The notes below the pieces were generated by a model. That model saw only the letters and a list, made by a program, of their open reading frames with translations, ran no database searches and was not told the DNA's origin. Positions 33,860 to 43,262 of a stretch of DNA of 46,521 nucleotides are shown in pieces. Position 1 is the first letter of the stretch, and each line of letters begins with the position of its first letter. The stretch comes from Clostridiales bacterium Firm_13 (GTDB taxonomy: Bacteria > Bacillota > Clostridia > Saccharofermentanales > Saccharofermentanaceae): the NCBI GenBank assembly GCA_001603035.1, contig LVAS01000006.1, forward strand, positions 1 through 46,521, read 5' to 3'. A program made the translations under genes and the position numbers.

Positions 33860-34675
33860 ATGGAAAACCGAGCAGCAAAGCGAGGGTTGCTTTTCTACCC
33901 CCGTATATACCGGAAGATCGTGACGCAGTCGATCAAGAGTAAGATGCACTACCGTGCCGATTTCTACATTTCGACAATCGGCATGCTGGCCACGAATTTG
34001 GCGGGGTTTCTGTCGTTCTGGATCATTTTCCAGTCCTTCAAAACAATCAACGGCTGGACGTATGACGAGATGCTGTTTCTCTACGGATTCTCGCTGCTTG
34101 CGCTTACGCCGTCGCAGGTCTTCTTCGATAATAACTGGTCGCTTCGCTTCTATATCTATTCGGGCGATTTCGTGAAGTATTGTTTCCGACCGGTCAACCT
34201 CTTTTTCTATTATATTTCCGAAGAGATTGATCTGAAGGGGGTCGGTCAATTTGCCTTCGGCGCGGGGACGTTGCTCTACGCGTGGAATCGAATCGGTCTC
34301 CCGGTTACGATTGCGTCGGTCGCCTTTCTTCTTCTGATGCTGTTTTCCGCGTCGCTGATCATGATCGCGATGATGACCGCTTCGTCGGGAATGGGTTTTC
34401 GCTTAATGAACTCCGGAATGATGATGATCTTTCTCTTCCGCTTTAAGGATTATGCCAAATATCCGATGTCGATTTTTAGGACGGGCTTTCAGATTGTATT
34501 TACTTTCCTGATCCCGATCGGATTTATCGCATATTATCCGAGCCTTTTCTTTTTGCGGCCGGATAAGATCCCTCTTTACTCGTATCTGACGCCCGCGTTT
34601 GCGCTTTTCTTATTCTGGGCGGCGTATACGTTTTGGATGCGCGGCGCAAGGAAGTATTCGGGCACGGGATCATAA
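33860..34675 (+). CDS. ABC-2 type exporter permease (COG3694-like)
   Basis: A 271-residue membrane protein with about six helices. It shares with its partner the N-terminal YRKIVTQSIKSKMHYRADFYIS pattern and RPVNLFFYYISEEI loop. GGAGG lies seven bases upstream, three bases after the preceding gene, so the three-gene exporter is one operon. Confidence 0.88.
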   Translation: MENRAAKRGLLFYPRIYRKIVTQSIKSKMHYRADFYISTIGMLATNLAGFLSFWIIFQSFKTINGWTYDEMLFLYGFSLLALTPSQVFFDNNWSLRFYIYSGDFVKYCFRPVNLFFYYISEEIDLKGVGQFAFGAGTLLYAWNRIGLPVTIASVAFLLLMLFSASLIMIAMMTASSGMGFRLMNSGMMMIFLFRFKDYAKYPMSIFRTGFQIVFTFLIPIGFIAYYPSLFFLRPDKIPLYSYLTPAFALFLFWAAYTFWMRGARKYSGTGS

Positions 34676-34692
34676 ATGAATCAACCGTATGT

Positions 34693-34721
34693 TTGACCGT
34701 CACATACAGTCGCTTTATACT
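34693..34721 (+). promoter_or_regulatory. Promoter of the first MacAB-like cassette
   Basis: TTGACC, a 17-base spacer and TATACT, followed by a leader of about 77 bases to the ATG at 34805. Confidence 0.65.
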
Positions 34722-34804
34722 ATTTTTACATGCGAATATGCGGAGAGATGCGGGATGCCGCAACCGCACGCAGCGTCTTTACCGGAAAGGATTACGTGAT
34801 ATAT

Positions 34805-36340
34805 ATGGCAAATAAGAAAAAAGGCAAGAAGTGGATCAAGTGGATTATTCTCGGAGCGGTCTTGCTTCTCGTCGTCTGGATCGGTGTGTCGATTTATTCT
34901 GCGGTGCAGAAGGCGAAGGAAATGCTTGCCGACGCGGTTCCGTCCGTTCAAGTGACAACGGGTGATATCTCGGTGACGGTGCAAGCCAGCGGGACGATAA
35001 AGTCCACGGTTGCAGAAGATATCTATTCCCCTTTAAACGCAAGTGTCGCGGAAGTGCTTGTGAAGAACGGCGACTCCGTAAAAACGGGCGACCCGATTCT
35101 TCGATTGACGAGCGATACGATCGATGACGAGATTAGCTCGCTTAAATCCTCCGTTGCGACGTTGGATTCCCAGATCGCGGCGGAAGGGATTGCCAAAGTT
35201 TCTTCCGTTTCCGCACCGATCGCGGGGCGTGTCAAGGCGATTTATGCGGAGCCGGGACAGGCGGTCGCTTCGACGGTCGAGAATAGCGGCGCACTCTTTT
35301 TGCTTTCGGCCGACGATATGATGGAGTTGCGCGTTCCGAATTCGCAAGACCTGAAGCCCGGCGACGCGGTAACGGTTGCGATGAGCGGCGAAACGATCGA
35401 TACGACGGTTCGTACGACCGAAGACGGAGACGTGGTCGTCCTGGTCCCGGACAATTCCTATGATGAAGGGACGAATGCGACCCTCAGAACCGGCGACGGC
35501 AAGGATGTAGGCAGCGGCGCGCTTAAGATACATATCCCGTATTTGGTAACCGCGAAGAACGGCGTCGTCAAATCCATATCTGTCGCGGTCAACGACAAGG
35601 TTTCGGTCGGGAGTACGCTCCTTCGATTTAAGGATTCGGTTTACTCCGACTCCTATACGGATCTCCTCGAATCTCGCGCGGACAAACAGGCGGAACTGGA
35701 ACGCAAGGAGACCGCCAAAGACAACGGGACGATTGTCGCAAAGTCGGACGGCGTCATCTCGGGCTTATCCGTTGCCGTCGGTTCGCAGGTGCAGGAGAAT
35801 ATGCTGCTTTTCACGGTAAACGGCACAGACCGGTACGAGCTTCAGGTCGCCGTGGACGAGCTTGACATCGCGGAAGTTGCTCCGGGACAAACGGCGAAGA
35901 TCTATTTCGACGCGTTGCCCAATTCGGTATATACGGGATCGGTTACAAAGGTTTCCGGCGTCGGCGTTTCGGCGGCCGGGGTAACGACTTACACGGTGAC
36001 GCTTGCGCTTGACAGTTCCGACAAGCTCATGAATGGCATGAGCGCCCGCGCGGATATCGAAACGGCTTCGCACAGCGGTGTTCTCCTTGTACCGGCAGGT
36101 GCCTTAAAGACCATTGACGGAGAGAAATATGTGATGGTTGTACCTGCGTCCGACGAAAAGAACGCTTTGATCACAGAGCCGGTTCAGACGAAAGTCACGG
36201 TGGGACTCTTTAACGGGACCCAAGCCGAGATTCTCACCGGTCTTGAAGAAGGGCAATATGTACAGGATCTCACAGCGACCGACGCGACGTATGCGTGGAT
36301 GTATATGAACTCCTCCCGATCGAAGGAAGTGACTCCATGA
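34805..36340 (+). CDS. Membrane fusion protein of MacAB-like cassette 1 (HlyD family)
   Basis: A 511-residue MacA-like protein anchored by one N-terminal helix (about 12-34) after a Lys-rich start. A lipoyl half-domain (VTVQASGTIKSTVAEDIYSPL), a short coiled-coil hairpin (DEISSLKSSVATLDSQIA) and a second half (SAPIAGRVKAIYAEPGQAV) are followed by beta-barrel domains and a further lipoyl-like repeat (VAKSDGVISGLSVAVGSQV). The hairpin is far too short to reach a TolC-type channel, which fits a single-membrane cell. It would present substrate to the permease. The frame is open upstream, but the basic start MANKKKGK is chosen despite a weak site. Confidence 0.85.
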   Translation: MANKKKGKKWIKWIILGAVLLLVVWIGVSIYSAVQKAKEMLADAVPSVQVTTGDISVTVQASGTIKSTVAEDIYSPLNASVAEVLVKNGDSVKTGDPILRLTSDTIDDEISSLKSSVATLDSQIAAEGIAKVSSVSAPIAGRVKAIYAEPGQAVASTVENSGALFLLSADDMMELRVPNSQDLKPGDAVTVAMSGETIDTTVRTTEDGDVVVLVPDNSYDEGTNATLRTGDGKDVGSGALKIHIPYLVTAKNGVVKSISVAVNDKVSVGSTLLRFKDSVYSDSYTDLLESRADKQAELERKETAKDNGTIVAKSDGVISGLSVAVGSQVQENMLLFTVNGTDRYELQVAVDELDIAEVAPGQTAKIYFDALPNSVYTGSVTKVSGVGVSAAGVTTYTVTLALDSSDKLMNGMSARADIETASHSGVLLVPAGALKTIDGEKYVMVVPASDEKNALITEPVQTKVTVGLFNGTQAEILTGLEEGQYVQDLTATDATYAWMYMNSSRSKEVTP

Positions 36341-37026
36341 TCGAGCTCGTGAATGTTCGTAAGACATATGAACTGGGCGGAGAGACGGTTCATGCGGTTG
36401 ACGGCATCAGCCTACGGATTGAGGAACATGATTTTCTGGCCATTATCGGGGCTTCCGGGAGCGGAAAGTCAACGCTGATGAACATAATCGGTTGTCTTGA
36501 TACGGCGGATGAAGGCCAATATTTTCTGCGGGGGGAGGAAATATCCTCCTACTCGGAACGCCGAATGGCCGAATTGCGCAATCGAGAAATCGGGTTTATT
36601 TTCCAACAGTTTAATCTTCTTCAGAAGCTTACGGCGCTTGAAAACGTCGAACTTCCTTTGATCTATCAGGGCGTCGGTCAATCGGAGCGGCGGGAGCGGG
36701 CTCGTGAAGCGTTGACTCGCGTCGGATTGGAGTCACGATTCCATCACAGACCGAATCAACTGTCCGGCGGGCAACAGCAACGCGTCGCCATCGCGCGTGC
36801 GCTCGTCACACGCCCCGCTCTCATTCTCGCCGATGAACCGACCGGGAATCTGGATTCCAAATCCAGTCGGGATATTATTCAACTATTACACGAATTGCAT
36901 GAAGCCGGAAATACGATTCTGTTAATCACCCATGATGATCGCGTCGCTTCGGAAGCGGATCGCAGAGTCCGATTGGTCGACGGACGGATTGTTTCAGACT
37001 ATAGAGATCCGGAGGAGAAGATATGA
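36337..37026 (+). CDS. MacB-like ABC transporter ATPase, cassette 1
   Basis: A 229-residue ATPase of the LolD/MacB group: Walker [10 protein letters not shown], the [24 protein letters not shown]-loop segment, signature LSGGQ followed by [10 protein letters not shown], and Walker [16 protein letters not shown] at 36337 overlaps the fusion-protein stop (ATGA), with AAGGAAG upstream. It drives the mechanotransmission of the MacB-like permease that follows. Confidence 0.92.
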   Translation: MIELVNVRKTYELGGETVHAVDGISLRIEEHDFLAIIGASGSGKSTLMNIIGCLDTADEGQYFLRGEEISSYSERRMAELRNREIGFIFQQFNLLQKLTALENVELPLIYQGVGQSERRERAREALTRVGLESRFHHRPNQLSGGQQQRVAIARALVTRPALILADEPTGNLDSKSSRDIIQLLHELHEAGNTILLITHDDRVASEADRRVRLVDGRIVSDYRDPEEKI

Positions 37027-38207
37027 AAGTGACGCAAGCGGTGAAGATGGCCTTCTCCGCAATTTTCAGCAATAAGATGCGATCTTTCTTGACGATGCTC
37101 GGGATTATCATCGGAGTTCTGTCCGTCACTCTTTTGGTTGGTATCGTACAGGGGGCATCCGATTCGGTGACCTCCCAGTTAGAGGGCCTCGGCGGCAACA
37201 AGCTGACCGTCGCCGTGACGAGTTCGCGGCAGAGCTTTATCTCTGCTTCCGATTTAAAGACACTTGAGAATCAAGGCGGGATTCTCCTTACGGCACCTTC
37301 GGTGTCGGGCGCAGATCTCGCAAAAGCCGACGGCAAATCGAGTCAGGTCAGTATTTCGGGCGTTACGCAGAATTCATATAGCGTCGACGGAATTCAGTTG
37401 GCAAGCGGGCGCTTCATTGAGGACAGCGATGATCAGGGCCGACTGAATGTCGCTGTGATCGGCGACTCGGTGGCAACCGATCTTTACGGACATACGGACG
37501 TGATCGGGAGCCGTTTCAATATGCTCGGTCGATCCTTTACGATTATCGGCGTACTGGAAAAGGACGGGGACACCGCGATGAATTCGCAGGACTCGACGGT
37601 ATATATTCCTTTGACCTCGGCACAAAGACTTCTGCATCAGACGTCGATCACGACCTTCAACGTAACGGCGACTTCTGCGGATACGGTCAATCAGGCCAAG
37701 AAGAGCGTTGAGAATTTCCTCGACCAACGGATTAAGTCGACCTCGACTGATGCGAAGGACAAGGGTTACACGATTTTCAATATGGGGGATATTCTGACTG
37801 CCTTTAACAGCATTATGAGCACGATGTCTCTTCTTCTCGGCGGGATAGCGAGTATCTCCCTTATCGTCGGCGGTATCGGCATTATGAATATTATGCTTGT
37901 CTCCGTCACGGAGCGAACGCGTGAAATCGGAATCCGTAAGGCGATCGGCGCGAAGCACTCGGACATCCTTATTCAATTTTTGATTGAGGCAGTTGTCGTT
38001 TCCATTACAGGCGGGTTGATCGGCATGCTTCTCGGAGCGGTGATCCTTAAGATTCTCAGCGGTGTTATGAATATGACGCTGCAACTGTCGCCGTCCATCT
38101 CGGCCTTGGCGCTGGGATTCTCCTTGGCTATCGGGGTCATTTTCGGAATTTACCCGGCGAACAAAGCGGCAAAGCTGAAGCCGATCGACGCCCTTCGGTA
38201 CGAATAG
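37023..38207 (+). CDS. MacB-like permease, cassette 1
   Basis: A 394-residue FtsX/MacB-type permease. The N-terminal helix region (FSNKMRSFLTMLGIIIGVLSV) is followed by a large extracytoplasmic MacB_PCD domain to about residue 260, then three helices with the diagnostic GGIGIMNIMLVSVTERTREI and GIRKAIGAK motif. The start overlaps the ATPase stop (ATGA). The ending LKPIDALRYE is the family signature. Such systems export peptides, lipoproteins or antibiotics. Confidence 0.92.
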   Translation: MKVTQAVKMAFSAIFSNKMRSFLTMLGIIIGVLSVTLLVGIVQGASDSVTSQLEGLGGNKLTVAVTSSRQSFISASDLKTLENQGGILLTAPSVSGADLAKADGKSSQVSISGVTQNSYSVDGIQLASGRFIEDSDDQGRLNVAVIGDSVATDLYGHTDVIGSRFNMLGRSFTIIGVLEKDGDTAMNSQDSTVYIPLTSAQRLLHQTSITTFNVTATSADTVNQAKKSVENFLDQRIKSTSTDAKDKGYTIFNMGDILTAFNSIMSTMSLLLGGIASISLIVGGIGIMNIMLVSVTERTREIGIRKAIGAKHSDILIQFLIEAVVVSITGGLIGMLLGAVILKILSGVMNMTLQLSPSISALALGFSLAIGVIFGIYPANKAAKLKPIDALRYE

Positions 38208-38229
38208 TGCGGACGCGGTAAGGGGGACT

Positions 38230-39594
38230 ATGGAGAAAGAGACGAAAAGAGTGATTGCACCCGAGCGCTTCTTACCGGAGACTCGGACGGCAATGCGACT
38301 GCTCCTGGACTCCGGCTATCAGGTCTATGTCGTTGGCGGCGCGGTACGTGATTTACTTGTCGGGATCGATCCTGTCGACTATGACCTTGCGACGGATGCG
38401 ACGCCGGATGCGATCATGCGTGTCTTTTCGGATTATACGGTTATCCCGACGGGGGTAGCACACGGGACTGTGACCGTTCGAATCGGAGCTGTTTCCATAG
38501 AGATTACCACGTTTCGATATGACGGAACCTACACGGATAAAAGACACCCCGACAATGTCATATTCGGTCATTCTCTTCGCGAGGATGCGGCGAGAAGAGA
38601 CTTTACCGTGAATGCGATGGGCCTTGATCAGGATGGGACGTTGTTCGACTATTTCGACGGATATACGGATCTTTCGAATCGCGTAATCCGTGCGGTCGGA
38701 GATCCGGTCGCCCGTATGCGGGAAGACGCCCTCAGAATACTGCGTGCGCTGCGTTTTTCTTCGATGCGAGGATTCGCGCTCGAAGAGCGGACAGAGGCGG
38801 CGATAAGAGGAGAGGCGCGTCTTCTTTGCGAAATCGCTCCCGAAAGAATCTGGAAAGAACTCTTAGGTATTCTCTGCGGGATAGCCCCCGGCGACTTGCT
38901 CCTTCGTTATACGGACGTCTTGGGTGTGATTATTCCCGAGATCTTGCCGATGAAGGGTTTTGAACAATATAATCCGTACCACGATCGCGATGTTCTTGCG
39001 CATACGGCGGCCGTGGTAGCGGCGGTGCCGCCCAACCCGAACCTGCGTTTGGCGGCGCTTTTTCACGATATCGGAAAGCCGTCCGTCTTTACGCGGGATG
39101 AGAACGGGATCGGACATTTTTACGGACACCAGAAAATAAGCTGCGAAATCGCGTCCGCCGTAATGACAAGGCTCCGCGCGGATAAGAATACAAAAGAAAC
39201 CGTCGAGACACTGGTCCGATGGCATGACTGCCCAATTGAACCCGATGTGAAAACAATACGAAGGCGCTTGAACCGATTCGGCGAATCGACACTTCGTGAT
39301 TTGCTTACGCTTAAACGTGCCGATACGTTAGGTCAGGCGGAGCCGCGCGACGAGCGAATGGCATTGTTGGATAAAGCGGAAACGGTGTTGGAAGAAGTGC
39401 TTCGGGCTCGCGACTGTTTTACGCTGTCGCAACTTGCCATTAACGGAGATGATTTGATTCGCTTTGGCTTGGAAAAAGGCCCACAGGTTGGGGCTTCCCT
39501 CCGAAAGGCACTGTCTGCCGTTATGGACGGTGAGATTTCCAATCAGAGAGAGGAGATATTGCGATATCTCTCCCAATCGAACGACGCAACATAA
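38230..39594 (+). CDS. cca: CCA tRNA nucleotidyltransferase with HD domain
   Basis: A 454-residue class II nucleotidyltransferase. The N-terminal catalytic core contains VVGGAVRDLL (GG at 36-37) and the metal-binding DYD at 50-52; the RRDFTVNAMG and the EDALRILRALRF segments are typical of the tRNA-binding and nucleotide-recognition regions. A C-terminal HD domain is present (LFHDIGKP, His279-Asp280). It adds or repairs the CCA end of tRNA; poly(A) polymerase or CC- or A-adding variants cannot be excluded without structural comparison. The gene begins 22 bases after the permease and could share its transcript. Confidence 0.9.
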   Translation: MEKETKRVIAPERFLPETRTAMRLLLDSGYQVYVVGGAVRDLLVGIDPVDYDLATDATPDAIMRVFSDYTVIPTGVAHGTVTVRIGAVSIEITTFRYDGTYTDKRHPDNVIFGHSLREDAARRDFTVNAMGLDQDGTLFDYFDGYTDLSNRVIRAVGDPVARMREDALRILRALRFSSMRGFALEERTEAAIRGEARLLCEIAPERIWKELLGILCGIAPGDLLLRYTDVLGVIIPEILPMKGFEQYNPYHDRDVLAHTAAVVAAVPPNPNLRLAALFHDIGKPSVFTRDENGIGHFYGHQKISCEIASAVMTRLRADKNTKETVETLVRWHDCPIEPDVKTIRRRLNRFGESTLRDLLTLKRADTLGQAEPRDERMALLDKAETVLEEVLRARDCFTLSQLAINGDDLIRFGLEKGPQVGASLRKALSAVMDGEISNQREEILRYLSQSNDAT

Positions 39595-39930
39595 GTTTTT
39601 CCGACAGAGCAAGTCTGTCCGTCACTCCCTTTTGTCTTGAATATCACTAACAAATGTCATAGAATTGTGAAATTTTACTTGCGCAATCCAATAGTATTCC
39701 GTCACAATGACATCATAATTGGATTTGATATGTCAAAAATTTTGCGAAATTCTCTCAATAGTCAACATTGAACAGCTTCTTTACCGACATAATTAGCTGA
39801 AAATTGGATGAATTTTCCACAAAATGTGATTAAATTGTGAAAAAGGCATAGCAAAGCGCCACAATCCATGATAATATGCAGACAGATCTTCTTTTCGCTG
39901 TTTGTTATGTGTGATTTGGGAGTGCTGATT
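39595..39930. other. AT-rich intergenic region upstream of the pilin gene
   Basis: Apart from a possible 6-bp hairpin with a pyrimidine tail just after cca (gacaga/tctgtc, 39604-39620), this stretch has no gene. It is markedly AT-rich, with AATTGTGAA at 39663 and 39833, a ggc-gcc hairpin near 39846-39861 and a gataatat -10-like element at about 39876. No known c-di-GMP riboswitch signature was seen. Confidence 0.5.
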
Positions 39931-40644
39931 ATGAGAAGCCGCAAAGGATTTACGCTTATCGAGGTCATGGTGACGGTTGGGATTATTCTCATTATCTCTG
40001 CCGCGATGACGCTCTCGGTATCTTCTTATTTAGATCGGGCCAATCAATCGGCCGATGTTGTTTCGATACACGACGGCAAATACAGCGCCGCCTTGTCGCA
40101 GATTTCCGCGTTGAAGACCGGAATTTCGACTTCTTCGACTTCAAGCGCGTCGAGTGCGTCGAGCGCTTCGAGTGTGGTTACCTCGACGCCGACGCCGGTT
40201 CCTACGGCGACTCCGGTTCCGACAACGGCAGCGACACCGGTTCCGACAACGGCAGCGACGGCGACGCCGGTTCCGACTGCGACACCGACGCCGAAGCCGA
40301 CGGCGACGCCGGTTCCGACCGCGACGCCGACACCGACGCCAACCACCGCACCTGTCTCGGCATATCCGGGGACAACATCAACGGTAACCGCGATCACGTG
40401 GAAAACCGGATTCAATTATCGGTACGAATTTACCATTCCTTCGAGTAGTTCTTCGCAGACGGCTGTTATTTCCTTCCCGGCGGGGGTTACGATTGAACTC
40501 GGGTGGACGGTTTCCGGTTACAAAATTCTTGCGAACGGAGCGAGGACGGAATTATATGTTCCCGCCTGGCAGACAGGCGGTGCCGTGTATGTCAACTATA
40601 CGGGCTCTGAGGTTTTTAATCCGCAGGTAATCGACATCAAGTAG
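39931..40644 (+). CDS. Type IV pilin-like protein with Thr/Pro repeat linker
   Basis: A 237-residue protein. The N-terminus MRSRKGFTLIEVMV is the class III (prepilin) signal, cleaved between Gly6 and Phe7, with Glu at +5 and a hydrophobic helix for pilus assembly. A short pilin head is followed by a Ser/Ala run and about 60 residues of TPVPTATP-type repeats, then a ~90-residue beta-rich domain. No pilus motor or peptidase gene is in the window. It resembles a pseudopilin turned into a stalked adhesin; the C-terminal domain may bind a surface or glycan. GGGAG precedes ATG at 39931. The upstream in-frame ATG is not in a signal context. Confidence 0.8.
   Translation: MRSRKGFTLIEVMVTVGIILIISAAMTLSVSSYLDRANQSADVVSIHDGKYSAALSQISALKTGISTSSTSSASSASSASSVVTSTPTPVPTATPVPTTAATPVPTTAATATPVPTATPTPKPTATPVPTATPTPTPTTAPVSAYPGTTSTVTAITWKTGFNYRYEFTIPSSSSSQTAVISFPAGVTIELGWTVSGYKILANGARTELYVPAWQTGGAVYVNYTGSEVFNPQVIDIK
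40186..40365 (+). repeat. Degenerate microsatellite-like repeat coding for Thr/Pro/Val/Ala
   Basis: Tandem variants of gcgacgccggttccgac encode the linker of the pilin-like protein. The phased repetition could vary in length by slippage in units of whole codons. The opposite strand is open as an artefact of the repeat. Confidence 0.7.
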
Positions 40645-40681
40645 TTCCGACGACAAAATCGAATTTGTTGCCTTCCGCATG

Positions 40682-40712
40682 GGGGATTCCTACAAAGAAT
40701 CCCCTATTTTTC
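40682..40712 (+). terminator. Terminator after the pilin-like gene
   Basis: An 8-bp stem ggggattc/gaatcccc with a 7-base loop followed by tatttttcg. Confidence 0.75.
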
Positions 40713-40863
40713 GCGTTTTCAAGAATTTGCGCCGATCTTGCCGCGGCTCAAATTCACTTTTCCCTCAGATCTGCGACTTGTTTGCCCGAAAAGCATTCTT
40801 TTTGCCATGCATACTGATTTGTAGATCGGCAGACGTGAATAGAATGAGGAGGGAAATGGAACC

Positions 40864-42528
40864 ATGTCAACAAATTCTGTGACACCCAAAAACAAGAACC
40901 CAAAGAAAAGGAAAAAAGTAAAAATTATTCTGATTGCGACCGCGTGTGTACTGATTCTTGCCGCCGGCGCGATCACTCTCGTTATGATTCAGAAGAAGAA
41001 CACCGCGGATGCGGATACGGGAGTGACGTACGAATCGTATACGGTCAAGACGGGAGATATTGCAAAGACGGTCGAAGAGTCCGGCTCCGTCACAATCGGG
41101 TCGGCACATTCGGTTACCTCGTCCTACGATCTGATCACGGACGAAGTCGATGCGGCGGTCGGCGACAGTGTGACGGAAGGAACGAAACTGGCGCACATCG
41201 ACACGGACGCGTTAGCCGATACAATCCAAACCTATGAAACGCAACTCGACGATGTCGATTCACAACTTGCCAACAGTGATACCTCGGCCGGGAGTACCTA
41301 TGTGTCTTCGAGCGTGGAAGGCCGCGTTAAGGAGTTGCATGTAGCGGAAGGCGACAACGTGCAGAACAGTATGCTGGAGTACGGGTGTCTTTTCGTCATT
41401 TCAACCGACGGCTGCATGAAGGTGGATTTTGTGCCGGCGGATGGTGCGACGGTAAAAATCGGCGAAACATACGATGTAGTGATCGGAACGGGTGACGATC
41501 AGGAAAGCGATACCGGCGTTATCGCATCGAAGAATGACGACGGGACATACACCCTCAAAATATCGGAGGATACCTATGAGAGCGGAACGACCGTAGCGAT
41601 CAATAATTCGGACGGGACTTCCGTCGGAACGGGAACGCTCGAAGTAAGCGCTCCTTACCCCGTAACACTCGATTCCGGCACAATTAGTACGCTGTCGGTG
41701 GAAGAAAATGACTATGTTTATGAGGGCAGCACCCTTCTCTATTTGGAGAGCGGGGAACAGAGCGCAACCTTTACGAGTCTCTTAAAAACGCGTGCGGAGA
41801 CATGGAACACACTGAAAGCTCTCCGTGCTCTCGCCGCCGATCCGTATGTTACCGCCGATTCGGACGGAGTCCTTACATCTTTCTCGTTAACGGCCGGCGG
41901 CAAGGTATCGGCGGGGTCGGAGATGTATAAGATCGCTCCGGAAAGTGGATTTGTGATGACAATCTCGGTAGACGAAGAAGATATTTCTTCGATCAGCCTC
42001 GGGCAATCCGCGACCATTACGATTGACGCGCTCGACGATCAGGAAGTAAACGGCACCGTTTCCGCTATCTCCCATATCGGCTCGACTAGCAACGGCGTCA
42101 CGACCTACTCGGTCACGGTGAAGTTGGATGACACGGACGGTCTTATGTCCGGAATGACCGCGGATTGCGTGATTACGATCGACAGTGCAAAGGACGCGAT
42201 TTTGGTGCCGGTCGGAGCGATTTCGACGGTACAAGGCAAAAAGTATGTTCAACTCTCCGACGGCAGTGAATCCGGCAAGCAGACAGAAATTGAACTTGGT
42301 CTTGTGACGGATACATACGCGCAGGTTACGTCGGGTCTTTCCGCGGGCGATGTTATTCTGGTTGCCACATATAGCAGCACAGAAGACAATACCTCCAATA
42401 TGGGCATGATGGGCGGACAAATGGGCGGCGCGATGACAGGCGGACAAATGGGCGGCGGCGAAGCGCCTCAGGGCGGCGGTCAAGGCGGCGGCCAAGGCGG
42501 CGGTCAGGCACCCGGAGGGCAGAGCTGA
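40864..42528 (+). CDS. Membrane fusion protein of MacAB-like cassette 2 with Gly/Met-rich tail
   Basis: A 554-residue protein with a Lys-rich start and one N-terminal helix (about 17-38). Lipoyl half-motifs (VKTGDIAKTVEESGSVTIG; SSSVEGRVKELHVAEGDNV) flank a short hairpin, followed by beta-barrel domains and a last VTADSDGVLTSFSLTAGGKV repeat. The C-terminal ~38 residues are low-complexity: MGMMGGQMGGAMTGGQMGGG and Gln/Gly repeats, absent from cassette 1. GGAGG lies 11 bases upstream. Otherwise it matches the first fusion protein in plan, so the cassette looks duplicated and diverged. Confidence 0.85.
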   Translation: MSTNSVTPKNKNPKKRKKVKIILIATACVLILAAGAITLVMIQKKNTADADTGVTYESYTVKTGDIAKTVEESGSVTIGSAHSVTSSYDLITDEVDAAVGDSVTEGTKLAHIDTDALADTIQTYETQLDDVDSQLANSDTSAGSTYVSSSVEGRVKELHVAEGDNVQNSMLEYGCLFVISTDGCMKVDFVPADGATVKIGETYDVVIGTGDDQESDTGVIASKNDDGTYTLKISEDTYESGTTVAINNSDGTSVGTGTLEVSAPYPVTLDSGTISTLSVEENDYVYEGSTLLYLESGEQSATFTSLLKTRAETWNTLKALRALAADPYVTADSDGVLTSFSLTAGGKVSAGSEMYKIAPESGFVMTISVDEEDISSISLGQSATITIDALDDQEVNGTVSAISHIGSTSNGVTTYSVTVKLDDTDGLMSGMTADCVITIDSAKDAILVPVGAISTVQGKKYVQLSDGSESGKQTEIELGLVTDTYAQVTSGLSAGDVILVATYSSTEDNTSNMGMMGGQMGGAMTGGQMGGGEAPQGGGQGGGQGGGQAPGGQS

Positions 42529-43262
42529 TGCCGGAGGATAACGAAATGATAACGATGCGCAATATTAGTAAGACATACGTAATAGGAGAAGAGCCGCTTC
42601 ATGTGCTGAAGGATGTCTCTCTGTGTGTCGAAAGAAGCGATTTTCTTGCCATTATCGGTCCCTCCGGCAGCGGAAAGTCGACGCTCATGAACATTATCGG
42701 GTGTTTGGATACGCCCGATGAGGGAGAATATTTGCTCGACGGACAGGATGTTACGACACGCTCGGACAATGAATTGTCGGCGATCCGAAACAGGAAGATC
42801 GGGTTCATTTTCCAGCAGTTCAATCTCCTCGGAAAGTTGTCGGCGCTCGACAATGCGGCATTGCCGCTGATCTATCAGGGAGTTTTACCGCGTGAGGCGA
42901 AGAAACGGGCGGCGGAAGCGCTTGAAAAAGTCGGTCTGGCCGATCGCATGAAACACAGACCGAACGAATTGTCGGGCGGACAACAGCAAAGAGTGGCGAT
43001 CGCGAGAGCCTTGATAACCAATCCGGCATTGCTTCTTGCGGACGAACCGACCGGCAACCTGGACTCAAAGTCCGGAAGGGAGATCATGGGAATTCTTCAT
43101 GGTCTTCACGCCGCCGGGAATACGATCGTTTTGATTACGCACGATGAGAAGATTGCTTCGGAAGCCCCAAAACGCGTGCTTATTCGAGACGGAGTCGTGA
43201 CTCCGTACTCGGACGAGGAACCGAAGGATGCGACGAAAAAAGAGGGGGGTGTTACCGCATGA
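42528..43262 (+). CDS. MacB-like ABC transporter ATPase, cassette 2
   Basis: A 244-residue ATPase closely similar to that of cassette 1: Walker [31 protein letters not shown], signature LSGGQ and Walker [13 protein letters not shown]. The ATG shares its first base with the last base of the fusion-protein stop. A short Lys/Glu-rich C-terminal tail is added ([11 protein letters not shown]). It powers the next gene's permease. Confidence 0.92.
   Translation: MPEDNEMITMRNISKTYVIGEEPLHVLKDVSLCVERSDFLAIIGPSGSGKSTLMNIIGCLDTPDEGEYLLDGQDVTTRSDNELSAIRNRKIGFIFQQFNLLGKLSALDNAALPLIYQGVLPREAKKRAAEALEKVGLADRMKHRPNELSGGQQQRVAIARALITNPALLLADEPTGNLDSKSGREIMGILHGLHAAGNTIVLITHDEKIASEAPKRVLIRDGVVTPYSDEEPKDATKKEGGVTA

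Noticed and set aside
39700-39930. c-di-GMP riboswitch before the pilin-like gene
   Set aside because: A GCAAAGC string is present, but the surrounding GEMM-I core is absent and no GEMM-II pattern was seen.
40044-40415. A Gly/Val-rich frame opposite the pilin-like gene
   Set aside because: It is the reverse complement of the Thr/Pro repeat; no start site.
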